NCBI GenBank assembly: GCA_903837785.1
Contig: CAILVY010000032.1
Location: 1-41,368 of the forward strand
Source: Candidatus Hydrogenedentota bacterium
Lineage (GTDB): Bacteria; Hydrogenedentota; Hydrogenedentia; Hydrogenedentales; CAILVY01
DNA length: 41,368 nucleotides
Reading direction: 5' to 3'
The notes under the pieces are model-generated. The model was not told the origin of the DNA. It did not search any database and saw only the letters and a list, made by a program, of their open reading frames with translations. Of this stretch, positions 1-6,908 are shown one piece after another. How positions within the stretch are numbered: position 1 is the stretch's first letter; every line of letters begins with the position of its first letter. Position numbers and translations under genes: made by a program.

Positions 1-315
1 CAGCATCTGCGCGGCCAGGAACGCCATGGCCTGCTGGATGCGTCCTTCCGACTCCACGGCATCATAGAACAACTGCCGCAGGGGAGAGAATACCTCTGGG
101 GGCTGCTGTTCCGCAACATTGGGATCATAGAACTTTGGCGACCATGCCGAGTAGGCGCCGTCGGCCTTGTCCGGGGTCCAACAGGCCTGGCAGAAGTCCT
201 CCCGGGCCAGCCCCTCGTCGGCGAGGCGGACGAGGGAATTCAACTCTTCATCATGCACAAACTCGCGCTTGCAGGCGGCGCAGGCGCGTGCGCTCTTTCC
301 GATACGAATTTCCAT
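1..315 (-). CDS. Zinc-ribbon-like hypothetical protein, cut by window edge
   Basis: This is a partial reading frame of 105 codons from an ATG at 313-315 that runs off the left edge without a stop. The visible protein begins MEIRIGKSARACAACKREF and carries two CxxC pairs (C12/C15 and C42/C45, the second as FCQACW). That spacing is typical of a treble-clef or zinc-ribbon knuckle. An acidic, helical stretch follows. The ATG lies 3 bases after the stop codon of the AsmA-like gene, so the two are very probably co-transcribed. I do not recognise a named family. Metal binding is inferred from the cysteine pattern only. The ribosome binding site is weak, which fits translational coupling to the upstream gene. 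Confidence 0.7.
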   Translation of the reverse strand, partial: MEIRIGKSARACAACKREFVHDEELNSLVRLADEGLAREDFCQACWTPDKADGAYSAWSPKFYDPNVAEQQPPEVFSPLRQLFYDAVESEGRIQQAMAFLAAQML

Positions 316-318
316 GTT

Positions 319-3300
319 TTATTGTACTGCCTGGTTCTTGCTTCCGGGGCCCACGATACCGCCGAAGATCTTAATGAGATCGATGAGGATTTGTCTAGGG
401 GCATCGATCACCTTGATGGCTTCGCTGGCGACCTCGCCCGCGCCGCTCACGAGGGTGACGCCGACGGAAGGCAGGCCGGTGACCGCGCTGCTGGGGTGAA
501 ACGTGGGACCGGAGATGTCGAACGCCAACTCGATGTTGTTGCGGGTAAGCTGATGGCCGGTAATGTTGAAGCTGCGCAAGAGGATGGGCATGCGCTGGGC
601 GGTTTCGGGGGTGATGGAGGCCTTCAGCATGAAATGCATGTCGCCATCCGACACGTATTGTCCCTCGCCGGTCACGGTGATGCCGGCGCCCTTCAGCAGG
701 ATATTCCTGGGGGAGATCGTGTCGCCGTTCAATTCCACGTCGGCGCTGAAATGGGAGAACTCGAGCGAGGGCGGCAGGACGGCCTTGTCGCTCTTCAGTT
801 GATCCTTGAGTTGTTTGGCGAGGAAATCGGCGCTGAAGCGCCCGTTGATGATCTCGAAGGCGCCGGCACCCTTGAGGGTGCTGGGATCATCGTTGTCCTG
901 CGTGTAGTGGACGTGGCCGGAAGCCGTCCCGTCGAGCAGGTCAGGAAACTTGAGGTGCTGGCAGAGATAGGAAGCGGGGATTTTGTCCCATCGGGCGTTC
1001 ATTTCCGCGACGTTATCGCCCCGTTCCACACGGAAATTCCCCTCGATTTTTCCGCCATCCACTTCGGCGGAGAAGCTTCGCAGCCCCGAGGCGTTGGGGT
1101 CGTCAAAGGCGACGCCCTTGAACTTCGTTCCCTTCCAGGGCGCCATCTCGAGGGCATCGCCGTCGAGATTGAAGACCCAGGTGGCCTCCCGCTTCTCCGG
1201 TCCGTCGTCGTCATCCTTCTTCTTGCGTTTCTTCTTCGCTTCGGCCTCGGCCGGGGACGGGTTCTCCGGGCGCAGCGGCAGGAGCCACTTCACATCCAAC
1301 GGCGGGATTTCCGCCTCTCCCGCCTTGACCAGGACCACGCCGGATTCCCGGGTGGCGCTGACATCGACCATCACATCCACGTGGAGGTCTTTGCCATGAA
1401 TCGGGACACTGGTGTCGTTGGCGACGAAGGTGGCCTCGTTGAAGTCGCCGGCCACGTGGACGGTATTGTCCTTGGGCAGGTTGTTCTTGCGCTTCCATTC
1501 GATGACGAAATTCTTGCCGGTCCCTCCGCCGGCCGTATAGGGAATTCGAAGGCACTTGCCGGCGGTCGCGGCATCCACGGGATCAAGCACGAAGGTGATG
1601 TTCTGCGACATCCACTTCTTGTTCGTCCAGCTGAATTCGAAGTCCGCCTTGAGCTTCGTGGCGTCAATGGCGCCTTCGCCATGGATCGTGAAGCGCTTGT
1701 TGGGGAACATTTCAACCTTGAGGCCTTTGATGACGGCGCCCACGCCGATCGGCTTTCGGAGCCACCAGTCGAAATCGACCTGGGCCTGCGTCAGATCCAG
1801 GTCTGAGACGAAGAGCAGCCGATCCTTGCTGAGTTCTCCGTCGCAATGCGCGTTCACCGTCCCGGCCACCGCGAAATCGTCAATCTCGCCCAGAGGGGTT
1901 TTTTCGGCTTCACGAAGCGCGCCGGTGACGGAGAATTCGCCCTTCTGCGCCTCGAGATCATAACTGGCGCGGCCGACAAAGGCATTGCCGGTCAATTCGG
2001 CGCTGACCGGATCCAGGGCCACGCTCGTCTCCTTGAGCAGCAGGGTGCCGGAGACTTTGCTGGCATGCAGTCCGACATCGTCCTGGTCGATGATTCCGTC
2101 CGTGATGTTGAAGCTTCCGTAGGGCATCGGGTCGCCGGAGGCCCAGGCAATCTTCATCAGTCCGAACTTGAGGTCCGCCCGGGGCATTCGCGCGTCTTTC
2201 GGCGTGAAGGCCACCCTGCCCGCGCCGACCGAAGCTTCGGCGCTGAAAATGGGCGCCGCAGGGGTCCCCTGAAGGCCCGCACCCACCCGGTAGGGTTCGG
2301 TGAGGTCGATGACGAGTTTTCCGTAGCGGTCGCTCTTGCCCTGAAGGAAGTAGTCAAACGCTTCCTTGAAAGGGACCTGGTCCGCCTGCAAGTGGAGGTC
2401 GAAAAGCGGTTGCGGGCCGGCGAGGGAAATTGTGCCGTCCAGCCGCCCGGCCAACTGTTCCGCGTTGACTTTGGCCGTGGCCAGCGACAGCAGATGGCTG
2501 TCGATGTCGTAACTGGCCAGCGCCGTCAGGGAACCGGTGGCCGGAGCGAAGAATTCGGGTTGGTCGCGGAAACTCAGGCCGCGGAACGAGGCGTCCAGGG
2601 CGAGGACCAGCGTTTTGTTGGGATATCCGGCGAGCCGGACTCTTGGAACGACGGTGCCTGCCTGAACGATGTGCTTGGGGGCGGGCAAGAACACGTTCAC
2701 GTCCTCGGCGGTGATCTCGCCGCACTGTGCTCGAAAATCGAAGTCATCCGGGCTGGCGAAACGGAGATTCAGGTCCAGGCGCTTGTTGCCGGCGCCGTTG
2801 ATCAGGCCCGAGAGGGTGCCATTGATTTCGGCGGCGCTGGCGAGATGCGACAGGTCGAAGTCGATCTGATCCAGGCGAAGGTGGGTATCCCCCACTACGT
2901 TGCGGATATCGATTGCGCATCGGCTGCCCGTCACGCGCAAGCCGATCTTGCGGATGGCTTCAAGATCGCCGTCGCCCAAGGGCTTGTCGGAGGGTTTGAA
3001 CCAGTCGCCGTTCTCGGGGCGGGCAATCATGACGCGGGCGTCATCGACCTGAAGACGCTCAATCGTGACCTCGCCATAGAGCAGGTCAATCAGGTCGATG
3101 TACACATACACGGCGGGAATAGCCACTTCCACGATGGGGCCGACCGGCGTGATGAGCCGGGCTTCCAAGCCCTCGACGCGGAACCCGCGGAGGCCGTTGA
3201 CGCGCAATGCGCCCACCTGGAGGCGTCCGCCGAGTTTGGTTTCGATGCGGCTCTGCATCGTTTCGCGAAGGGAGCCGAGCTTGTACTTGACAAAAAGGAC

Positions 3301-3327
3301 GCCCCCGGCAAACAGGATCGTGAGCAC
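319..3327 (-). CDS. AsmA-like envelope protein
   Basis: This is a protein of about 1000 residues with one N-terminal membrane anchor followed by long repetitive beta-rich sequence, the architecture of AsmA/TamB-like proteins. Those proteins are thought to bridge inner and outer membranes and to affect lipid transport or outer-membrane assembly. The C-terminal 250 residues (around HFSADVELNGDTISPRN and the later GEGQYVSDGDMHF) resemble the AsmA C-terminal domain. A lysine-rich then aspartate-rich linker (KKKRKKKDDDD) lies in the middle. The coordinates use the first conventional start, GTG at 3325-3327. That start has no ribosome binding site and cuts the anchor short. The frame is open back to 3417 and encodes RYGRRARVGLFILLVL directly upstream, so the true start is probably CTG at 3412-3414, behind an AAGAGGTG site inside the end of recA. 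The gene follows recA with no gap. The precise function is unknown. Confidence 0.8.
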   Translation of the reverse strand: MLTILFAGGVLFVKYKLGSLRETMQSRIETKLGGRLQVGALRVNGLRGFRVEGLEARLITPVGPIVEVAIPAVYVYIDLIDLLYGEVTIERLQVDDARVMIARPENGDWFKPSDKPLGDGDLEAIRKIGLRVTGSRCAIDIRNVVGDTHLRLDQIDFDLSHLASAAEINGTLSGLINGAGNKRLDLNLRFASPDDFDFRAQCGEITAEDVNVFLPAPKHIVQAGTVVPRVRLAGYPNKTLVLALDASFRGLSFRDQPEFFAPATGSLTALASYDIDSHLLSLATAKVNAEQLAGRLDGTISLAGPQPLFDLHLQADQVPFKEAFDYFLQGKSDRYGKLVIDLTEPYRVGAGLQGTPAAPIFSAEASVGAGRVAFTPKDARMPRADLKFGLMKIAWASGDPMPYGSFNITDGIIDQDDVGLHASKVSGTLLLKETSVALDPVSAELTGNAFVGRASYDLEAQKGEFSVTGALREAEKTPLGEIDDFAVAGTVNAHCDGELSKDRLLFVSDLDLTQAQVDFDWWLRKPIGVGAVIKGLKVEMFPNKRFTIHGEGAIDATKLKADFEFSWTNKKWMSQNITFVLDPVDAATAGKCLRIPYTAGGGTGKNFVIEWKRKNNLPKDNTVHVAGDFNEATFVANDTSVPIHGKDLHVDVMVDVSATRESGVVLVKAGEAEIPPLDVKWLLPLRPENPSPAEAEAKKKRKKKDDDDGPEKREATWVFNLDGDALEMAPWKGTKFKGVAFDDPNASGLRSFSAEVDGGKIEGNFRVERGDNVAEMNARWDKIPASYLCQHLKFPDLLDGTASGHVHYTQDNDDPSTLKGAGAFEIINGRFSADFLAKQLKDQLKSDKAVLPPSLEFSHFSADVELNGDTISPRNILLKGAGITVTGEGQYVSDGDMHFMLKASITPETAQRMPILLRSFNITGHQLTRNNIELAFDISGPTFHPSSAVTGLPSVGVTLVSGAGEVASEAIKVIDAPRQILIDLIKIFGGIVGPGSKNQAVQ

Positions 3328-3403
3328 GAGGAGGATAAAGAGCCCTACCCGTGCGCGCCGCCCGTACCGAAAATGGACCTGGGAATCCGTTCTCGCGTCC
3401 CGC

Positions 3404-4459
3404 TCAGTCTCCAGCGCTCACCTCTTGTTCGGCCGCCTGGCCCCCCACCGCCCACGGCAGTTTCTTCGTAGCGATAATCTGCTCGCGCAGCTTCTCGGTC
3501 AATTCCGCGTGCTCCTTGAGGTACTGCCGCGTATTTTCGCGTCCCTGGCCGAGGTTCTCTCCGTTCATGGAGAACCAGGCGCCGCTCTTCTGGATCAGCT
3601 TCATTTCACAGGCCAGGTCGAGGATGTCGCCTTCCTTCGAAATGCCCTCGGCAAAGAGGATGTCGAATTCGGCCTCGCGGAACGGCGCACTGACTTTGTT
3701 TTTGACCACTTTCACCTTCACCCGGTTCCCGACGTTCTCCTCCTTCTCCTTGATCGAGGCGATGCGCCGGATGTCGAGGCGCATGCTCGAATAGAATTTC
3801 AGCGCGCGTCCGCCCGTGGTTGTTTCCGGATTGCCGAACATCACGCCGATTTTCTCGCGGATCTGGTTGATGAAGATAACGAGGGTGCGCGAGCGGCTGA
3901 TGACGGAGGTCAGTTTGCGCAGGGCCTGGGACATCAACCGGGCCTGCAAGCCCATATACTGATCCCCCATATCCCCTTCGACTTCGGCCTTGGGGACGAG
4001 CGCGGCCACGGAGTCGATGACGATGACGTCGACCGCGTTGCTGCGCACGAGGCTTTCGCAGATTTCCAGGGCCTGCTCGGCCATGTCCGGCTGGGAGACG
4101 AGCAGGTTGTCGATGTCCACGCCGATCTTCCGCGCGAAGGCGGGATCGAGGGCATGTTCGGCGTCGATGTAGCAGGCGATGCCGCCCGCCCGCTGCGCGC
4201 TGGCCACGACGTGCAGGGCCAGTGTGGTCTTGCCGGAGGATTCAGGGCCGAAGATCTCGACCACGCGTCCGGTTGGCAGCCCCCCCACCCCGGTGGCAAT
4301 GTCCAGTGACAGGCTGCCGCTGGAGATCGCGCGCACCCCTTGCACAAAGGTCTCGTCCCCGAGACGGACGAGGGTACCCCGCCCGAATTGCTTCTCCAAC
4401 TGCGACAGCGCAATGTCCAGTGCCCGGCCCTTGGCCTTGTCTTCCGCGTTCGTTGCCAT
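3404..4459 (-). CDS. recA: Recombinase RecA
   Basis: RecA is the DNA-dependent ATPase that forms filaments on single-stranded DNA, promotes homologous strand exchange and stimulates LexA-type self-cleavage. The 351-residue length is normal. The Walker A motif GPESSGKT is at residues 71-78. The Walker B region ([17 protein letters not shown]), the L1/L2 loop region ([15 protein letters not shown]; then [18 protein letters not shown]) and the acidic C-terminus are all present. The start ATG is preceded by GGAGGGCG at good distance. A promoter with a perfect TTGACA -35 box lies directly upstream. No recognisable LexA operator is visible in the 70-base leader, so damage control through a known SOS box cannot be claimed. 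The 3' end overlaps the probable start of the AsmA-like gene. Confidence 0.98.
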   Translation of the reverse strand: MATNAEDKAKGRALDIALSQLEKQFGRGTLVRLGDETFVQGVRAISSGSLSLDIATGVGGLPTGRVVEIFGPESSGKTTLALHVVASAQRAGGIACYIDAEHALDPAFARKIGVDIDNLLVSQPDMAEQALEICESLVRSNAVDVIVIDSVAALVPKAEVEGDMGDQYMGLQARLMSQALRKLTSVISRSRTLVIFINQIREKIGVMFGNPETTTGGRALKFYSSMRLDIRRIASIKEKEENVGNRVKVKVVKNKVSAPFREAEFDILFAEGISKEGDILDLACEMKLIQKSGAWFSMNGENLGQGRENTRQYLKEHAELTEKLREQIIATKKLPWAVGGQAAEQEVSAGD

Positions 4460-4508
4460 GGCGATTCGCCCTCCGTAGATATACTGAAAAAACTTTCACC
4501 TGTGCGCT

Positions 4509-4537
4509 ATCTTGCCAGATTCGCGGCCCGTTGTCAA
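4509..4537 (-). promoter_or_regulatory. Probable sigma-70 type promoter of recA
   Basis: On the minus strand TTGACA (plus-strand 4532-4537) is followed after 17 bases by CAAGAT (4509-4514), a weak -10 matching 3 of 6 consensus positions. The -35 box overlaps the TGA stop of the upstream ATPase gene (4534-4536). The predicted leader to the recA ATG is about 45 bases. This is a consensus match only, with no experimental support. Confidence 0.55.
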
Positions 4538-5769
4538 GCCTGGATCAATTCGAGGACTTCGCCCTCCTTTTCCTCGGGGAATTCGAGCAAATCGTCGAGT
4601 ATCCGGGCCATCCGGGTGGGTTCGGTCTTCACGAGTTCCTGAATGAGCCGGAGCGTGAGCCGTTTGTAGCGCGGTCGGGCCGTGGTGAAGTCGGGGAAGA
4701 TCTGGTTGAGGTGCGTGGCGTAGATGTCGAAGATGCGGCGCTCGTTCAGATCGGCATCGCTTTTCGGCGCCTCTTCGAAGGGATACAGCCCCTGCTCTTT
4801 CCACTCTTCTATCGTGTCCTGGGCCAGTTCGGCTTCGCGCAGGGTGAAGTGTTCGCGAAGTTTGCGGCGGGCGGCGTCCAGGAGCATGCGGACGTCCGGG
4901 GCGAGTTCGCCGGCCTGGAGCAAGCCCTCGGCGTCGAGGGTCTGGATGTGGGCGGACTTGACATAGGCGGTGTAGCTGAATCCACGGAAGTGCAGCCTTG
5001 GCAAGGCGTTATGCCGCATGAATCCCGCTTCGTCACAGAGATAGACACCGCGGCGCCCTGGCAAGGTCCATTCCACGACGGTCAGGGCGGCGTTCACCCG
5101 CTCCCCGTTCTGCATTACCAGCTCATCCAGCACGTAGTCCGCGAATTGCTGCTCGACATGGGCCGGATCGATCGGGACGCCATCGTATATGATGCGCACG
5201 TCGGGATAGTGTCGGAGGTAGAGGGCAAAGATTTCCGTGACCTCTTCCACGGCTTTTCCGCCGCGCAGCAAGCCGGTATTGGAGGAGACGTTCTGGATTT
5301 CGACGATCATGCCGGAGCGGTTTCGCTGTGCCGGCCGGGGGTCGCTCAGGTCGAACTCGCCCAAGCTCTCGGCCTTGCCGGAGATCCTGAACTGCTGAAG
5401 CTGTCCCAGCTCTTCGTAGGTGCTCTGCCACGACACGAGGCTGCCCATCGAAAAGGCCCGGAAACGGCCCTTGCCGTATTGGCCGTGGAGCACCCGTTTG
5501 CGCTGATTCGACCGATATTCGTCCCGTTTCCAGGAGCCGCCGAGGTTCTGGAACGCCACCACCGCATCGGCGTAAGACAAGCCGTGCCCGTTATCCACAA
5601 TTCGGATGGTTTCCAGGCCCTCCAATTCATTCTCGATGAACTCGACCCGCACCTCGGTGGCATCGGCGTCGAGCGCGTTCCACACGAGCTCGGACAAGGC
5701 CGTCATGGGCTTGGTTCGGGCCAGCGTTTCAAGATGGTCTTCCCTGACCTGCACGGTAATCGTTTTCAC
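4534..5769 (-). CDS. GHKL (Hsp90/MutL-like) ATPase
   Basis: The 411-residue protein has an N-terminal ATP-binding fold of the gyrase/Hsp90/histidine kinase/MutL superfamily. The N-box is ELVWNALDAD (residues 27-36, Asn31), the G1 motif is DNGHG (59-63) and a glycine-rich lid-like segment GQYGKGRFRA is at 96-105. There is no histidine-kinase dimerisation domain or receiver. The later part is mostly alpha-helical and ends in an acidic stretch (EFPEEKEGEVLELIQA). I chose GTG at 5767-5769 because GGGGAG lies nine bases before it and the conserved fold begins directly after it. The open frame continues upstream to 6045 but only through repeat DNA. Similar ATPases (MutL/Hsp90/MORC paralogues) occur in restriction and defence loci and often carry longer C-terminal regions. 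This copy may be a short form. Its position before recA hints at DNA metabolism, but no specific role is proven. Confidence 0.75.
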   Translation of the reverse strand: MKTITVQVREDHLETLARTKPMTALSELVWNALDADATEVRVEFIENELEGLETIRIVDNGHGLSYADAVVAFQNLGGSWKRDEYRSNQRKRVLHGQYGKGRFRAFSMGSLVSWQSTYEELGQLQQFRISGKAESLGEFDLSDPRPAQRNRSGMIVEIQNVSSNTGLLRGGKAVEEVTEIFALYLRHYPDVRIIYDGVPIDPAHVEQQFADYVLDELVMQNGERVNAALTVVEWTLPGRRGVYLCDEAGFMRHNALPRLHFRGFSYTAYVKSAHIQTLDAEGLLQAGELAPDVRMLLDAARRKLREHFTLREAELAQDTIEEWKEQGLYPFEEAPKSDADLNERRIFDIYATHLNQIFPDFTTARPRYKRLTLRLIQELVKTEPTRMARILDDLLEFPEEKEGEVLELIQA

Positions 5770-5865
5770 GGCACACAACTCCCCAACACGGTTACTTTGG
5801 AATACAGACAACCCTGAGCCGGGATGATAGCATCCGGGGCGCATTTGGGACAATCCTTTCCTCGC

Positions 5866-5936
5866 CCGGAGCGCCGAAGGCGCGGCAAGACAACCGCCTG
5901 GGACGCGTAAAGTCCGGAGCGCCGAAGGCGCGGCAA
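5866..5936. repeat. Two copies of a 23-bp palindromic element
   Basis: Identical 23-base copies lie at 5866-5888 and 5914-5936, 48 bases apart. Each has the hairpin core GCGCC-GAA-GGCGC followed by GGCAA. The short size, the palindrome and the intergenic position resemble REP-type elements. Copy number elsewhere in the genome is unknown. Confidence 0.75.
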
Positions 5937-6142
5937 AATTACAGCCCGGTGCCAAGGGCCGAAGCGAAGCAAGGGCCCGCCGCCCCCGGTGCCCTATGCC
6001 CACAACCGAAGCGCTGAAAGTGCGAGAGAGGACGCACACACCCATTTGGACGCAACGGGACAGTTCGTATCTCCCCGTCTGTATTTCGCGTGGGCTGTCC
6101 GTCTCTCGCCCTTACAGGGCTGTGATGAGGGGGGCATGCTGA

Positions 6143-6207
6143 CCCAGGGCGGCGTCGCGCATTGCGCGCCTTGCCCTGGGCTGATTTCTTTTGCGCTTTC
6201 AGCGCAA
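6143..6207. repeat. Paired hairpin element
   Basis: A stem of CCCAGGGC (6143-6150) with GCCCTGGG (6173-6180) is followed eleven bases later by a perfect 7-bp hairpin TTGCGCT-TTC-AGCGCAA (6191-6207). The two-hairpin layout resembles BIME/REP-like intergenic units. No protein-coding function is evident. Confidence 0.6.
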
Positions 6208-6220
6208 CCGACTGCCCCCC

Positions 6221-6370
6221 CCGCGTGCGGGGGAGGCAGAGACCGGGGGATTGCTTCACTTCGTTCGCAATGACGGACCCACCCCCACCGCGTGCGGGGG
6301 AGGCAGAGACCGGGGGATTGCTTCACTTCGTTCGCAATGACGGACCCCCCCCCCGCGTGCGGGGGGGCAG
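6221..6370. repeat. 67-bp period direct repeat, two full copies and a fragment
   Basis: A 60-base unit beginning CCGCGTGCGGGGGAGGCAGA is present at 6221-6280 and again, identically, at 6288-6347. A third partial copy begins near 6354 (CCGCGTGCGGGGG). The unit contains GGATTGCTTCACTTCG followed by TTCGCAATGACG. This resembles a class of intergenic repeats (ATTGCTTC...GCAATGAC) that I know from many unrelated bacteria. It is too GC-skewed and too short to be a CRISPR array, and it has no diverse spacers. Confidence 0.8.
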
Positions 6371-6460
6371 GGGGGGTAGACCCGACGTCCCCGCTTATAA
6401 TACCGCCCCGGCCGCGTCGAGACGTGCGCACCCGCGGTACATAAGCACGGCCTGTCCGAA

Positions 6461-6733
6461 TGGAAACACGCGTTCTCCCCATCCCTCTCCCCCATCCGGT
6501 TCATCCTGCTAGCCGCTCAAGCACTCCCCCCCTCTTGCGGCTCCTGCGGCAAATCCGCTCTTCTTTGCGCCCGTTGCGTTCTATGCGGTCAAAAAACGCA
6601 GGTTCACCCTGCGCCCGCGCAGAACCCGTCTTCGCCCTCAGCACAGGCGTGATACCCGCCCGAGGTGAAGAACTGGATGTGGCGCAGCCGTGCCGACCCG
6701 GCCAGCGGGTTCAGGGGCTACACTGAATCCTGA
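6461..6733 (+). pseudogene. Possible decayed cysteine-rich gene
   Basis: One plus-strand frame reads IRFILLAAQALPPSCGSCGK and then SALLCARCVLCGQ. A TGA follows at 6650-6652, after which the same frame resumes with PPEVKNWMWRSRADPASGF and ends at a TGA at 6731-6733. The CxxC...CxxCxxC pattern after a hydrophobic-PP segment recalls the N-terminus of ComF-type proteins. The last segment has protein-like composition with two tryptophans. There is no start codon with a ribosome binding site in this frame. A degraded gene is one reading and chance is another. Confidence 0.25.
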
Positions 6734-6908
6734 CAGGGTCTACGCACCGGGCCGTTCGCGGAGAAGCGGGCGTATACCGGAAATGCATATTGGGAATTGC
6801 ATCTTGGCAGAATGATCGCTAGAGTAGGCTTGTATACTGATTTCAGCGGTCCGTGGTGGGCACAGAACGCGTAAACGGGGCGGGCTCAACGCTGTGAGGA
6901 TCAATCCA

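Larger units (their letters stand above)
5770..6908. other. Long intergenic region rich in hairpins and repeats
   Basis: About 1.1 kb separates the divergent ATPase and protease genes. It contains a duplicated 23-bp palindromic element (5866-5936), two adjacent hairpins (6143-6207), a 67-bp-period direct repeat (6221-6370), a lone TATAAT at 6396-6401 and a coding-like but start-less frame (6461-6733). No convincing intact gene was found on either strand. Overlapping open frames here change frame across the repeats and have proline/arginine-biased composition typical of GC-rich noncoding DNA. Confidence 0.6.

Noticed and set aside
253..1806. 517-codon plus-strand frame opposite the AsmA-like gene
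   Set aside because: The minus strand encodes a coherent envelope protein with anchor and C-terminal domain; the plus frame has repetitive Gly/Asp/Val composition and no signal.
4460..4533. LexA/SOS operator upstream of recA
   Set aside because: Neither a CTGT-N8-ACAG nor a GAAC-N4-GTTC type palindrome was seen in the leader.
5770..6045. N-terminal extension of the GHKL ATPase to 6045
   Set aside because: The extra 92 codons run through the duplicated 23-bp palindromic repeat and are unlike any ATPase N-terminus. The GTG at 5769 has a proper ribosome binding site directly before conserved sequence.
6221..6370. Possible CRISPR array
   Set aside because: There are only two full direct repeats of 60 bases, and only seven bases lie between them, so there are no spacers. 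No cas genes are nearby.
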